From positions 434,001-498,000 of the forward strand of contig NZ_VFNV01000001.1 of the NCBI RefSeq assembly GCF_006715765.1: DNA of 64,000 nt, in the 5' to 3' direction. This document shows positions 9,781 through 19,328 of this stretch, in pieces. The notes under the pieces were generated by a model. That model was not told the DNA's origin. It worked only from the letters and a program-made list of their open reading frames with translations, and did no database searches. How positions within the stretch are numbered: the stretch's first letter is position 1; each line of letters opens with the position of its first letter. Made by a program: the position numbers and the translations under genes. Origin of the DNA: Rarobacter incanus. GTDB lineage: Bacteria; Actinomycetota; Actinomycetes; Actinomycetales; Cellulomonadaceae.

Positions 9781-10554
9781 GTGACAACGTACAAAGGAGC
9801 ATCGGGTCGGCAGCGGCGCATTCCCGCGGAGCAGGCGCGAAAGATCGCGTTGACTACCGCGATCGACATGCTGTCGGACTCCGGGCTCACCGTGGGGCTC
9901 GACCACCTGAGCATCGAGGACCTGATTAACCAGTCCAACGTGCCGCGCAGCAGCTTCTACCGGTTGTGGCCCGCCAAGGAATTCTTCTTCGCTGACCTGC
10001 TCGACTACCTGGTGTCGGAGGACGGGGAGAACCACTCGATGTTCTTCCCCGAAACCCTGGAGGCAGCGGCCAAGGTCTTCGAGCAGCACAAGGACCGGCT
10101 AGGCACCCACCAGGGCCGCCAGGACGTCTTCCGCGAGGCCGTGCGCGTTGTTGCGGAGGTCAACTTCGAGCTGGTCAAGGCGTCGACGACGTGGCGCACC
10201 CACGTGGCGCTGATGATGACCATTGAGTCGTTCCCCGACGAGCAGCGCCGCGAGGAACTGCACGCCAAGTTGCGCGGTGCGGAGCTTCGTTTCGTGGAGC
10301 AAATGGCCGCCTTCTACCAGCGAGTGGTCACGGAAAACGGTTTCTCCTTCAAGCCGGGCACCACCCCGGAGATGCTAGCCGGAATGTGTGGCGCCTACGT
10401 TGAAGGCATGGTCCAACGCCAGGCAATCAATCCGGAGTTGGGCGATCAACTAGTCACGCGCCCGGGTCTTGACGGCGAACCGGTCCCGTGGCACCTTGCC
10501 GCTCTGGGTTTCTGGGCGATCGCATCGGAGCTGATCGATTTCGGTGCCAACTAG
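9781..10554 (+). CDS. TetR/AcrR-family transcriptional regulator
   Basis: About 257 residues. The N-terminal helix-turn-helix domain is seen at residues about 15-65 (LTTAIDMLSDSGL, then LSIEDLINQSNVPRSSFYRLW), followed by an all-helical ligand-binding domain with no recognisable ligand. The GTG at 9781 is chosen because it has an AGAAGGA ribosome site 7 nt upstream; an upstream ATG in the same frame lacks one. The gene stands between the GT2 synthase and the VanZ-like gene on the same strand, and a strong terminator follows it. Whether it controls the polysaccharide genes is unknown. Confidence 0.85.
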   Translation: MTTYKGASGRQRRIPAEQARKIALTTAIDMLSDSGLTVGLDHLSIEDLINQSNVPRSSFYRLWPAKEFFFADLLDYLVSEDGENHSMFFPETLEAAAKVFEQHKDRLGTHQGRQDVFREAVRVVAEVNFELVKASTTWRTHVALMMTIESFPDEQRREELHAKLRGAELRFVEQMAAFYQRVVTENGFSFKPGTTPEMLAGMCGAYVEGMVQRQAINPELGDQLVTRPGLDGEPVPWHLAALGFWAIASELIDFGAN

Positions 10555-10573
10555 GGCGTGCGCATTGCGCTGA

Positions 10574-10610
10574 GGGGGTGGGCCGCGCTGTTGCGCGGCG
10601 CGCCCCCTTT
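10574..10610 (+). terminator. Rho-independent terminator of the TetR gene
   Basis: A long GC-rich stem (GGGGGTGGGCCGCGC against GCGCGGCGCGCCCCC, one mismatch and one wobble) with a TGTT loop is followed by TTT. It begins 19 bp after the TetR stop. The remaining gap to 10785 is low-complexity C/G-rich DNA with no gene seen. Confidence 0.75.
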
Positions 10611-10785
10611 CACTTGCGTGCCGCGTCCACCGGCTCCCCTCGCTTTCGTGCCGCGTGGCTCTGCCCCTTTCGCCTTTGTTCGCGGGAAAGATAGCCCCCG
10701 TCCCCGCGCGCGATTGGGCGCGCATCCGCGCCCGTTCGGCACGCCGAGTCTTGAGTTCGGCACCACTGCGGGCATACTGGTCGCT

Positions 10786-11244
10786 ATGACCGCCACGGCC
10801 CCGCACACCCGCTTCCGTGCGATCGCGGTCGGCCTAGCCCTGTACGTGGGCGCGATATTGGTGATGACGCTGAGCGATCACTCCCCCGCCGGACTCATTT
10901 GGCGCGCCGCGCGCGCCGCGACCTCGCTGGGCATCCCCATGTCTTTCGATGCGGCGGAGCAACTGGGCAACATTGGCATCTTTATCCCGCTCGGGATCTT
11001 TGCGCAGGCGTTCGTCCAGGAGCGCTTTCCGGGGCTGAGCCCGGCAGAACGGTGGCTGCGCGCCGCCGCAATCACCCTGGCCGGCTGCGCCCTGTCGAGC
11101 TGCGTCGAGGCCCTGCAAGGAATACTGCTCCCCGCCCGCGTCCCCTCCCTGCACGACGTCGCACTGAACACCCTGGGCACGGCGCTCGGCGCCGCCGGCG
11201 CCTGCGCCTGGTCCATCGTTCGAGCGCCGCGCCGCGGGCGGTAA
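10786..11244 (+). CDS. VanZ-like membrane protein
   Basis: A 152-residue protein with about four hydrophobic segments and the VanZ-family features: an opening helix (ALYVGAILVMTLSD), the NIGIFIPLGIFAQ segment, and a C-terminal SSCVEALQGILLPARVPSLHDVALNTLG block. VanZ proteins confer low-level teicoplanin resistance in enterococci; most homologues near glycan genes have no known role. The ATG at 10786 is preferred over upstream in-frame codons because a CATACT -10-like box ends 7 nt before it, which implies a leaderless mRNA. It is followed 21 bp later by ugd. Confidence 0.85.
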   Translation: MTATAPHTRFRAIAVGLALYVGAILVMTLSDHSPAGLIWRAARAATSLGIPMSFDAAEQLGNIGIFIPLGIFAQAFVQERFPGLSPAERWLRAAAITLAGCALSSCVEALQGILLPARVPSLHDVALNTLGTALGAAGACAWSIVRAPRRGR

Positions 11245-11265
11245 TGCATCGGGTAACCTTGAGAC

Positions 11266-12432
11266 GTGAAAATTACTGTCGTCGGTACGGGTTACGTCGG
11301 TCTTTCGCTGTCGGTGCTATTGGCGCAGAACCACGACGTCACGTCGCTCGACATAGACGAAGCCAAAGTGCAGCTGATCAACTCAGGTCGATCCCCCATC
11401 GTCGACGCAGAGATCGAGCAGTTCTTATCCACCATTGCGCTGCGACTGGTTGCGACGACAGACGCTCAGGCGGCCTATGCCGGCGCCGACTTTGTTGTCG
11501 TTGCGACCCCGACCGACTACGATCCATCGACTAATTACTTCAACACCTCCACCGTTGAATCCGTGGTCGATGCTGCGCTGGCCGCGCACCCCGCGGTGCC
11601 GATCGTTATCAAATCGACGGTGCCCGTGGGCTTCACGGCCGCCCTGCGTGAATCACACCCCGGCGCGACAATCATCTTTTCACCCGAATTCCTACGTGAA
11701 GGGCACGCGCTCGCCGACAACCTGCATCCGTCCCGCATTGTCGTTGGCGACACGACCCCTGCCGCACGAACCTTTGCTGACTTACTGGTCGAAGGCGCTC
11801 AGGACGATGATGTTCCCGTACTCCTGACCGGACCGACCGAGGCCGAGGCAATAAAGCTATTTGCTAACACTTACTTGGCGTTGCGGGTTTCGTACTTCAA
11901 CGAGTTGGACACTTACGCGGCGATCCATGGGCTGGATTCTCGGCAGATCATCGAGGGTGTGGGCCTAGATCCGCGCATCGGCAGCCACTACAACAACCCG
12001 TCGTTTGGATACGGTGGGTATTGCCTCCCCAAGGACACCAAGCAACTGCTGGCCAACTACCAGGACGTGCCGCAGAACCTCATTACCGCGATCGTCGATG
12101 CGAACACGACCCGCAAGGACTTCATAGCGTCCGATATCTTGGCTCGCGGACCACAGGTTGTTGGCATGTACCGACTGATCATGAAGGCCGGGTCGGATAA
12201 CTTCAGGGCCTCTTCGATCCAGGGCGTCATGAAACGAATAAAGGCGAAGGGCGTCGAGGTGGTCGTCTACGAGCCGTCGCTCGATTCTGACCACTTCTTT
12301 GGCTCGGAGGTCATCCGCGACCTTGGTGAATTCAAATCACGCGCCGACGTGATCGTCGCGAACCGCCGCACCAACCGGCTCGCAGACGTAGCCGCAAAGG
12401 TCTACACGCGCGACCTCTTCGGTACAGACTAA
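11266..12432 (+). CDS. ugd: UDP-glucose 6-dehydrogenase (nucleotide-sugar dehydrogenase)
   Basis: Oxidises UDP-glucose to UDP-glucuronate with two NAD+ (family role; a UDP-ManNAc substrate is a less likely alternative). The 388 residues match the short bacterial Ugd type. Visible are the N-terminal Rossmann motif ([19 protein letters not shown]), [16 protein letters not shown], and the catalytic cysteine motif [14 protein letters not shown] near residue 250. The GTG at 11266 has a TAACCT -10 box ending 6 nt upstream, so a leaderless start is likely. UDP-glucuronate would feed the surface polysaccharide made by this locus. Confidence 0.94.
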   Translation: MKITVVGTGYVGLSLSVLLAQNHDVTSLDIDEAKVQLINSGRSPIVDAEIEQFLSTIALRLVATTDAQAAYAGADFVVVATPTDYDPSTNYFNTSTVESVVDAALAAHPAVPIVIKSTVPVGFTAALRESHPGATIIFSPEFLREGHALADNLHPSRIVVGDTTPAARTFADLLVEGAQDDDVPVLLTGPTEAEAIKLFANTYLALRVSYFNELDTYAAIHGLDSRQIIEGVGLDPRIGSHYNNPSFGYGGYCLPKDTKQLLANYQDVPQNLITAIVDANTTRKDFIASDILARGPQVVGMYRLIMKAGSDNFRASSIQGVMKRIKAKGVEVVVYEPSLDSDHFFGSEVIRDLGEFKSRADVIVANRRTNRLADVAAKVYTRDLFGTD

Positions 12433-12500
12433 GCATCCGAACAATGCGCACCGACCGAACATAGCTGCTACTACGCGATCCTCAATAGGAGGGTTCATCT

Positions 12501-13031
12501 TTGCGTCTTATCAATCAAGAACTGTATTCAACCATCGAGGCCAGCATTCCTATTGCTTGCGTCGATTTCTTGCCCGTCAAGCGGAACCACCTGGGGCAGA
12601 TAGACCAGGTTGGCCTGATCCTCCGGCAATCGCCTTTCGGCCATGTATGGTGCCACTTGGGCGGCAGGATCGTCCGGGGTGAGACGGTCCGTGACGCAAT
12701 TTGTAGGCACCTTACTGGAACAATTCGAGACCTAAGTCTCGATATTTCAGATGACCCTCAACCAGCATACGTGTTCCAGTGGCTGCCGCCCGACCTGCAT
12801 CAGCACCTAACGGAACGTGCCGGTCCGCAACAAATTCCGTTAGGTATTGATCCACGAAAGCATGCAATCGGGCTGTCCTACGTCTTTGATTCACATGGAG
12901 ATGGAACGGTGGTAATCGGAGGCGAGGCGCTGGAGTTCAGGTTCTATCCAGTAGGGAAGCTACCCGCCCGGCTCTGGCCGGGTTGCGACGAGCTATTCAC
13001 GAGAATGTTCGCCTCAGATTACTCGAAGTAG
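12501..13031 (+). CDS. Nudix-like protein with degenerate Nudix box (DUF4916-type)
   Basis: A 176-residue protein with a Nudix-like fold signature: GGRIVRGETVRDAICRHL occupies the place of the Nudix box, but the REUXEE metal-binding core is replaced (RHLTGT). Such altered boxes are also known in GDP-mannose mannosyl hydrolases (Gmm), which act in gmd-fcl gene clusters. Here the gene lies next to gmd and fcl, convergently, which supports a GDP-sugar role by context only. The start is a TTG at 12501 with an ideal AGGAGGG ribosome site 8 nt upstream. The 3' end overlaps the opposing gene by 13 bp. Confidence 0.72.
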   Translation: MRLINQELYSTIEASIPIACVDFLPVKRNHLGQIDQVGLILRQSPFGHVWCHLGGRIVRGETVRDAICRHLTGTIRDLSLDISDDPQPAYVFQWLPPDLHQHLTERAGPQQIPLGIDPRKHAIGLSYVFDSHGDGTVVIGGEALEFRFYPVGKLPARLWPGCDELFTRMFASDYSK

Positions 13032-13327
13032 TCGCAGACCCACCAATCAGCAATCAGCCTAAGCCGTTCTACTACTTCTCCATGAAGCGTAGAACGTGTG
13101 AACCGCCCGAACTGCTCCTGATCCAGGAACCATGCATCGAACAGAACGACTCGCCCCTTTCGCAGGTCGACAGATTCCCTTACCCGAAACGTTCCCACGT
13201 TGCGTTCGGAACCTAGCCGTTCGAGATCGCGGATCGCTTCATGAAAGGCCATTGCGGTGACTTCGCGGTAGAAGGCGAAAACTACAATATGCCGGTAGCC
13301 ACCATAACGATCGAGTTGATCGACCAA
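13019..13327 (-). CDS. Possible Dabb-like (stress-responsive alpha/beta barrel) small protein
   Basis: The frame after the fcl stop codon encodes about 102 residues that look like a real protein: YRHIVVFAFYREV near the N-terminus, then DLRKGRVVLFDAWFLDQEQF and LRLIADWWVCDYFE at the end. This spacing resembles Dabb-domain ferredoxin-like barrels, whose function is generally unknown. No ATG fits well. The proposed TTG at 13327 begins 1 bp after the fcl stop, so translation could be coupled. An ATG at 13438 would overlap fcl by 110 bp. The 3' end overlaps the opposing Nudix-like gene. The assignment is from pattern memory only. Confidence 0.5.
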   Translation of the reverse strand: MVDQLDRYGGYRHIVVFAFYREVTAMAFHEAIRDLERLGSERNVGTFRVRESVDLRKGRVVLFDAWFLDQEQFGRFTRSTLHGEVVERLRLIADWWVCDYFE

Positions 13328-13328
13328 A

Positions 13329-14321
13329 CTAAGACCGGAGCCTATCGAAGTTGTCGTGGTACCACCGCATCGTTCGGTCAAGACCTTCCTCAAGCGTGAT
13401 TTGTGATCTCCAACCAATTTTGGCCAGCAGGGACACATCTAGAAGCTTTTGTGGTGTGCCGTCAGGCTTGGTCGTGTCCCATTTAGTCTCGCCAGTAAAA
13501 CCGGTCACTGTGGCAATGGTGTCAGCAATCTCCTTGATCGTGACGTCAGAGCCCGTGCCAACGTTGACTTGTGTCGGCCCGTCGTAGTGCTCCAGGAGAT
13601 ATAGGCAGGCGTCCGCCATGTCGTCGGCGTGCAGGAACTCGCGGCGTGGCTTCCCCGTGCCCCAGTTGGTCACGGAAAGCGCATTCGCACGAGCTGCATC
13701 GTCATACCGCCGGATCAATGCTGGCAGGACGTGTGAGCCTTGGGGCGAGAAATTATCGTTTGGCCCATAGAGGTTGGTGGGCATAGCACTGATCCAGGGA
13801 AGACCGTACTGCCTGCGTACTGCTTGCGTTTGAAGAATCCCGGCGATCTTCGCGATCGCATAGGCGTCATTGGTTGGTTCCAGGTGGCCGGTCAGCAGCG
13901 AGTCTTCACGGATAGGCTGTTCGGCAAGCTTGGGGTAAATACATGACGATCCCAAGAAGAGTACGCGCTCAACATCATTCTTCAATGCAGCGTCAAGAAC
14001 GTTGACCTGGATCCGCATGTTGTCGCTAAGGAAATCGACGGGGTAAGTGCTGTTGGCCAGGATCCCGCCAACTTTTGCAGCGGCGAGCACTACATATTTG
14101 GGTTTGGTCTCAGCAAAGAAGGAAAAGGTGGCATCGCGATCTTTTAGATCGAGTTGGTACGAGGTTCGTCCGACTAAATTGGTGAATCCCGATGCTTCAA
14201 GTCGACGCCAGATTGCCGATCCCACAAGGCCGCGGTGCCCAGCGACGTAAAATGCCGCTTCCCGATCCAACTCAGCTGGATTGTATTCCGCCACGCCTGT
14301 CACTGTCACTTTGTTCCCCAT
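13329..14321 (-). CDS. fcl: GDP-L-fucose synthase
   Basis: Epimerises and reduces GDP-4-keto-6-deoxy-D-mannose to GDP-L-fucose with NADPH. The 330-residue short-chain dehydrogenase has the NADP motif [12 protein letters not shown] (residues about 26-37), LAAAKVGGI, the catalytic LGSSCIYPK Ser and YAIAKIAG Tyr-Lys pair, and the [11 protein letters not shown] substrate loop. The N-terminal 24 residues before the Rossmann motif are an extension. It overlaps the upstream gmd gene by 16 bp, the usual gmd-fcl operon. No genes for GDP-mannose supply are in the window. Confidence 0.95.
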   Translation of the reverse strand: MGNKVTVTGVAEYNPAELDREAAFYVAGHRGLVGSAIWRRLEASGFTNLVGRTSYQLDLKDRDATFSFFAETKPKYVVLAAAKVGGILANSTYPVDFLSDNMRIQVNVLDAALKNDVERVLFLGSSCIYPKLAEQPIREDSLLTGHLEPTNDAYAIAKIAGILQTQAVRRQYGLPWISAMPTNLYGPNDNFSPQGSHVLPALIRRYDDAARANALSVTNWGTGKPRREFLHADDMADACLYLLEHYDGPTQVNVGTGSDVTIKEIADTIATVTGFTGETKWDTTKPDGTPQKLLDVSLLAKIGWRSQITLEEGLDRTMRWYHDNFDRLRS

Positions 14322-15337
14322 GATTCAAGCTTCACCTTGTCGATCCAGCCTGGACCGGCATCAAGTGCTTCAATGTCGGCGTCAACCATAAGTTTAGCGA
14401 GTTCGCGGCCATCGATCGTCGGCGTCCACCCTAGTTTCTGCCCCGCTTTGGTGGGGTCGCCGATCAATGCGTCGACTTCGGTTGGGCGCAGGTACCGCTC
14501 ATCGAAACGGACGTGATCCTCCCAATGAAGTCCCACATGGGAGAAGGCGATATCAAGGAACTCACGCACCGTGATGCCAACGCCAGTTGCCAGAACAAAA
14601 TCCTCTGGCTCATCCGCTTGAAGCATCCTCCACATTCCTTCGACGTATTCGGCTGCATATCCCCAGTCGCGAATCGAGTCGATATTCCCCATGTAGACGT
14701 GTTCTTGTTTGCCCGCCTTAATCGCAGCAACTGCACGCGTAATCTTGCGGGTCACAAACGTCTCGCCACGACGTGGTGATTCGTGGTTGAACAAGATGCC
14801 ATTCACCGCGAACATGTCATAAGCCTCGCGATAGTTCTTCGTGATCCAGTAACTGTAGAGCTTCGCAGCAGCGTATGGCGAACGGGGGTAGAACGGAGTT
14901 GTCTCATTCTGGGGGGGCGGGGTTGCCCCGTACAGTTCGGATGTCGACGCCTGGTAATACTTCGTATCTATACCAGCTAGCCTGACGGCTTCCAATAGGC
15001 GCACTGTGCCCGTCCCGGTGGTATCCGCCGTGTGCTCTGGTTCGTCGAATGACACTCTCACGTGGGACTGTGCCGCAAGGTTGTAAACCTCGTCTGGTTG
15101 AATCTCAGATAGCAACGTCACCATTCGAGCCCCATCGCTGAGATCACCGTAGTGCAGGAACAGGCTCGCTCGTTCCTCATGCGGATCAACGTATAAGTGA
15201 TCGATGCGGCTCGTGTTGAATGTAGAAGCCCTGCGGATAATTCCGTGGACTTCATACCCCTTAGAAAGCAACAACTCGGCGAGGTACGAGCCGTCCTGAC
15301 CGGTGATGCCTGTAATTAGTGCACGTTTCAAATTCAT
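14306..15337 (-). CDS. gmd: GDP-mannose 4,6-dehydratase
   Basis: First step from GDP-D-mannose to GDP-L-fucose or related deoxysugars. About 343 residues with the NAD(P) motif [25 protein letters not shown], the YxxxK pair in [12 protein letters not shown], and [19 protein letters not shown], all typical of Gmd. A GGAGGG ribosome site stands before adjacent GTG (15340) and ATG (15337) codons; the ATG gives the usual N-terminus [10 protein letters not shown]. It is followed by overlapping fcl. Base composition is lower in GC than in uvrA or rpsA, as for the rest of this part of the locus. Confidence 0.96.
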   Translation of the reverse strand: MNLKRALITGITGQDGSYLAELLLSKGYEVHGIIRRASTFNTSRIDHLYVDPHEERASLFLHYGDLSDGARMVTLLSEIQPDEVYNLAAQSHVRVSFDEPEHTADTTGTGTVRLLEAVRLAGIDTKYYQASTSELYGATPPPQNETTPFYPRSPYAAAKLYSYWITKNYREAYDMFAVNGILFNHESPRRGETFVTRKITRAVAAIKAGKQEHVYMGNIDSIRDWGYAAEYVEGMWRMLQADEPEDFVLATGVGITVREFLDIAFSHVGLHWEDHVRFDERYLRPTEVDALIGDPTKAGQKLGWTPTIDGRELAKLMVDADIEALDAGPGWIDKVKLESWGTK

Positions 15338-15714
15338 CACGTCGAAACCCTCCAATGTAATGCGACCAAATCGAATACTAACAACGAAAGTCCGGGAAAA
15401 ACCAAACGTCGAAAAACATCAATAAGACACCTTGAAAGACCAAACCTAAAAGAATCTTCAACTCTGCCGAACCCGATCATCAATAATCTACTCTACATCC
15501 AACGTTTCAGCCATACTAGCATCCCCTCGGGGACCCCCAACCTACAACACATACAAAATGGCCTGTAAGGCACACCGCGCAAACCGTAGTCGCCAAGGCA
15601 ACTGATTCGGAGGAAACGAACGAATGAAGTAATTACAAAACACTGACGAATGATACTCTAACCAAAAAACGATCAGCCACCCGTGAGCGACACTAGCACG
15701 AACCGCACACGGCA
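15338..15714. other. AT-richer intergenic gap between gmd and the flippase gene
   Basis: This gap of about 375 bp is markedly AT-richer than most of the window and contains no convincing frame. It probably carries the gmd-fcl promoter on the minus strand. No clear hairpin terminator for the upstream flippase gene was seen. Confidence 0.6.
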
Positions 15715-16914
15715 CTAACGACCGACAAACCGTAGCTTCCAATGAACCAGCGCAAATGCGCTCAAGCAATATGATGCGGCAGAGACGAAAATAGTGATGG
15801 CAATAAAACGAGCGCCAAAGATGGCGGTAAGAGCAATGCCAACCGGCAAAGAAATGACCGCAATGATGCGCAACTTGATGATGGCACTCGACACCTCATA
15901 CACACGTAAAGCTACAGTCGCAGCTAGCGCAACTATCGACATTACACCCCCTAGCGTTAGCCATACCATATACGGGCCCCCTTGAATAGCGTTCTCCCCA
16001 AAGACAATTCGAACGTACCGATCCGGGGATAAATTCAGAATTAAGGAGTATGCACCAAAGACCGCCGCCAAAGCGATTGCCTCAAAGAAAGCGATCCGGA
16101 ATCCATACAGGAAATCAGTTCGAAGACGCTTCGCATTCAGTGAAAGCAGCAGAGGTCCCCCTGCCGACAAAAGAAAACTCTGAGGACCTAGTTCGGTCAT
16201 TACTAACCGAAGTGAACCAACATCCTGCGAGCTGACAAACCAAGTTGCACAAACGATTACTAGCTGTTGCCCGCCACTTCCTAGCAAAAAATCGAGTAGA
16301 TAAGCTCGCTTAAGAGCACCATCTCTCGCAATACTCTTCATCCACCCACGAAATCGGAGCCTAGGGCCGATCGCCATCGATGCGAAAGCAGCGGACACAA
16401 TAATCGCGCCAAAAAAGAGATTCACCCCGGCTTTGAACCAAACTAGAAATAGTCCACCAATAATCAAAGAGGCAGAGAAAGTTACTTCACCGAACAGGAG
16501 CAACGAATATGACGATTCTCCGACACGAAACGCCCGCTGAGCATCATAGAAAAGCCATACTAATAGACTGATTAACGCAAGGCAGGTACTATTCGCATCC
16601 AAACTCCAGAACACCGCCCCATAGGTCGCGAATAACATCGAAGAAACTAGAGCTATTAAAAGCGATGTAGAGAGGGAACACAAATGGGTTGACTCGACGG
16701 CACCAACAGTACCTGATTGAAGCCTTGGAATGAAAATCTCTGACGTGATTGAGCGTTGTATACCCGACGTAAAATAAAACCAAGCAAAGAAAACCCCAAT
16801 AAGACCCAGTTCGTTCAAATCCAAAGCTCTGCCAGCCAAAGCGAGAAATCCAAAACTACCAAGCGAACTCGCTACTTGAGAAAAGAGCAGATTGTAACTC
16901 TTACGGTGCTTCAT
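15715..16914 (-). CDS. Wzx-like polysaccharide flippase
   Basis: A 399-residue protein that is hydrophobic throughout, with about 11-12 predicted membrane segments and a start (KSYNLLFSQVASSLGSFGFLALAGRAL) like the MATE/Wzx polysaccharide-exporter group. Wzx proteins flip undecaprenyl-linked repeat units across the membrane. It is the last gene of a minus-strand run with Wzy-like, GT4 and WecG-like genes. The low GC and codon use suggest recent acquisition with those neighbours. Sequence identity to known Wzx is usually low, so the call rests on topology and context. Confidence 0.78.
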   Translation of the reverse strand: MKHRKSYNLLFSQVASSLGSFGFLALAGRALDLNELGLIGVFFAWFYFTSGIQRSITSEIFIPRLQSGTVGAVESTHLCSLSTSLLIALVSSMLFATYGAVFWSLDANSTCLALISLLVWLFYDAQRAFRVGESSYSLLLFGEVTFSASLIIGGLFLVWFKAGVNLFFGAIIVSAAFASMAIGPRLRFRGWMKSIARDGALKRAYLLDFLLGSGGQQLVIVCATWFVSSQDVGSLRLVMTELGPQSFLLSAGGPLLLSLNAKRLRTDFLYGFRIAFFEAIALAAVFGAYSLILNLSPDRYVRIVFGENAIQGGPYMVWLTLGGVMSIVALAATVALRVYEVSSAIIKLRIIAVISLPVGIALTAIFGARFIAITIFVSAASYCLSAFALVHWKLRFVGR

Positions 16915-16923
16915 GGTCCACTC

Positions 16924-18228
16924 TCAGAATCGTCCCATTGTGCCTCTGACACTTTGATCAACACTGCTTGTGATCACCGTCAAGTCACGCTGGGGAAGGA
17001 TTTCATGTCGAGATAGAAGTATGGTTGATATCGCAGCCCCGATACCGAAACCGCTGGCCGCTGTCGCCGATACAAGCACGTTTTCAACGCCAAGAACAAT
17101 CGCCAGAAATAGTGATAGTCCGAACAGCACTGGAATCCTTGTAATGACAGCCCGGCATTGCAACCAAATCAGCAGCAGGACCAATACAGAGACACTGATC
17201 AAGCCATAGTCATAGAGAACTCGAATGTATTCATTATGCACAACCCTATTTGCATCAATTTCGTCGTAGTACCTAACATCCAAAGGAGCAACCAGGCTCG
17301 CCGAGCTCGAGCCTCCATTCCCAAAAAACTTCTCGGCTAGAGTTCCTTCTCTCCAATGAGAGAGGACCTCTGACACCACGATGCCACGGTAGGCAAAAGT
17401 GCCAATGGAGCCAATGCCGCTCGATAGATCCAACAGCGACGCAGATCTACCAAGTACAACTTCGACCTTCGAACTCCCCATAAAGATAATAGCCGGAACG
17501 ACAGCGGCCAAGCTCGCCATAGTCAATACTGCCGGATATCTTCGAGCGCTCGCGTATACCAAGCAAGCAACGATAACGACGAACCCGATTAGCGATGTCC
17601 TAGAACCACTTAATACGATGGCGTAGAGCGAAATTAGACCTACCGTAGCCAGAGTATTCATGTTCTTTACTAGAACAGTGGAGACGCCAAATAGAGCAAC
17701 ATAGAAAATACCGAAAGCTTGGGGCGAGCTAAATGACGTAAATCTACCGTCGGCAGTTCCAAATTGATTTCCAAAGACATGAGTCTGTAAATAGGCGATC
17801 GATAGGGCCCCAACAGAAATAGTAAGCAGCATGGCATCACTGACCAAGGACAATTGAAGTGCAATGCGCCAAATGAGAACGAGTAGTAGAAGCGCTATCA
17901 AATAGCACAAGAATTTGAAGGTGGCTGCAACGTTCTGTGTAGACAAGACGCCAGGCAGTAAGCTAGCTACAACAACTAACAATAGAATCGCTATCCTCGG
18001 GCGATGTCGGCGAACGGGAAGCTTGCGATCATTCACGAGCCGCGACAGAACGACCAAGGGAAGAATCACTACACGCACAATGTTGATCGCGCTAGCAACG
18101 CCGTTTTCCCCAATGACGAGGTTCATGTCCAAATGGCTTGTAAGCGCTAACACGACAAATGCGACCGGCAGTTTGGCGCGCGCGCACATAATTAGAGCTA
18201 ATGCGACTACACCCACGCCGAAAATCAC
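16924..18228 (-). CDS. Wzy/O-antigen ligase-like membrane polymerase
   Basis: A 434-residue polytopic protein with about 10-12 hydrophobic segments. The O-antigen ligase/polymerase signature is visible: VLSGSRTSLIGFVVIVACLV near the middle, and a large loop followed by NEYIRVLYDYGLISVSVLVL. In Wzx/Wzy-dependent pathways this class polymerises lipid-linked units on the outer face of the membrane. The GTG at 18228 overlaps the upstream glycosyltransferase stop as GTGA, so translation is likely coupled. Only the class of reaction, not the linkage, can be inferred. Confidence 0.82.
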   Translation of the reverse strand: MIFGVGVVALALIMCARAKLPVAFVVLALTSHLDMNLVIGENGVASAINIVRVVILPLVVLSRLVNDRKLPVRRHRPRIAILLLVVVASLLPGVLSTQNVAATFKFLCYLIALLLLVLIWRIALQLSLVSDAMLLTISVGALSIAYLQTHVFGNQFGTADGRFTSFSSPQAFGIFYVALFGVSTVLVKNMNTLATVGLISLYAIVLSGSRTSLIGFVVIVACLVYASARRYPAVLTMASLAAVVPAIIFMGSSKVEVVLGRSASLLDLSSGIGSIGTFAYRGIVVSEVLSHWREGTLAEKFFGNGGSSSASLVAPLDVRYYDEIDANRVVHNEYIRVLYDYGLISVSVLVLLLIWLQCRAVITRIPVLFGLSLFLAIVLGVENVLVSATAASGFGIGAAISTILLSRHEILPQRDLTVITSSVDQSVRGTMGRF

Positions 18229-19328
18229 TTCAATTTTCCTGATGTGCGGCGATCGATTTCTCTGATTATTTCAATCATTGAGTCCATGTCGTCATACAGA
18301 TAGGTGTTTGGAATAGATCTCAGTACTTCTTCAGCATTTCCCGCGTCAGACGCTACGATGTATTTGCCCGAACTACTAGCCTCATAGATAGCTAGACTCG
18401 CAACCTCGTAATGAGAGGGAAACAAGAGTATGTCAGCATTCTGTAATGGGATTTGCGGATCTGAAACCTGCTCGATAATCTTCACCTGTGACACGACACC
18501 GCACCTCTCAGCATAGCGCTGAGCCACGCGAGCCTCACGTCTAGATCCCCCAACGATGCACAGATCCACTTCCGGAATCTGTGCGATCGCCCGAATAGCA
18601 GTAAAAACGCCCTTCCGAACATAATCACCACCGGCGATCATTCCGACCAGTGTTCGCGAACTCCTGCGTGTTTGCGCGACCCTCTTCCAACGACGTGCTT
18701 CATCGCTCGAATTTTCACGAACACGAATGCATATTGGATCTATCTCAGGAATTGACTCAACGAGTTCTTCCGCGAGACGAACAGTGGGGACAATGATCAT
18801 GTCGCTCGCAGCTAAGAGTTTGCGCTCGCGTCGTCGAAGCCAACGATGCCTCCATCTTCGGATATAGGCATTAAAGTAGCGTGGTGTCTCCGTAATCCGC
18901 AAACGCTTCAAGTAGGTCGCATGCGAAAAGTGAACCCAATGAATCTCTGCGTGACTTATGGCATCGCAACTGAGCCGGATTGGCCCACCTACGGCGTTCC
19001 AGCGCGAACTCATTTTTAACTGCAAAGGTAAAATGATGATCCGCAGACTATAGGATAGTCCCCATCTCTTTAGCGGAACTTGAACTACATTGTCAGGAAG
19101 GTCCCGATCAAACTCATAGGAGTGGACTACGAAGAGAGTACTAGGGTGGCACTCAATCAGCGATATCAAAAGTGAACCAATTGCGTTCGACCGCTTCGTG
19201 GACATAGCAACAACTTGGATTGTGCTCAGACCCGAAACATATTGATCAAAGTCACCCACTAGTCGCTCATTTGGACCAAGCTCGTGCCTGAACTGACCAT
19301 TAGACGAATCAGATATTCGATGTGGCAT
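18225..19328 (-). CDS. GT-B glycosyltransferase (family 4-like), no. 2
   Basis: A 367-residue protein whose C-terminal half has the GT4 pattern: a beta-strand [33 protein letters not shown], then DILLFPSHYEVASLAIYEAS containing the E-x7-E motif that binds the nucleotide sugar. The N-terminal half is poorly conserved, as usual for acceptor-binding domains. It adds one sugar to the lipid-linked repeat unit by inference. It overlaps the previous gene by 20 bp and the polymerase gene by 4 bp, as in a tight operon. Sugar specificity is unknown. Confidence 0.85.
   Translation of the reverse strand: MPHRISDSSNGQFRHELGPNERLVGDFDQYVSGLSTIQVVAMSTKRSNAIGSLLISLIECHPSTLFVVHSYEFDRDLPDNVVQVPLKRWGLSYSLRIIILPLQLKMSSRWNAVGGPIRLSCDAISHAEIHWVHFSHATYLKRLRITETPRYFNAYIRRWRHRWLRRRERKLLAASDMIIVPTVRLAEELVESIPEIDPICIRVRENSSDEARRWKRVAQTRRSSRTLVGMIAGGDYVRKGVFTAIRAIAQIPEVDLCIVGGSRREARVAQRYAERCGVVSQVKIIEQVSDPQIPLQNADILLFPSHYEVASLAIYEASSSGKYIVASDAGNAEEVLRSIPNTYLYDDMDSMIEIIREIDRRTSGKLK

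Noticed and set aside
10558-10785. N-terminal extension of the VanZ-like protein.
   Set aside because: The sequence is Pro/Arg/Phe low-complexity and lies over the TetR terminator; the internal ATG has a -10 box at leaderless distance.
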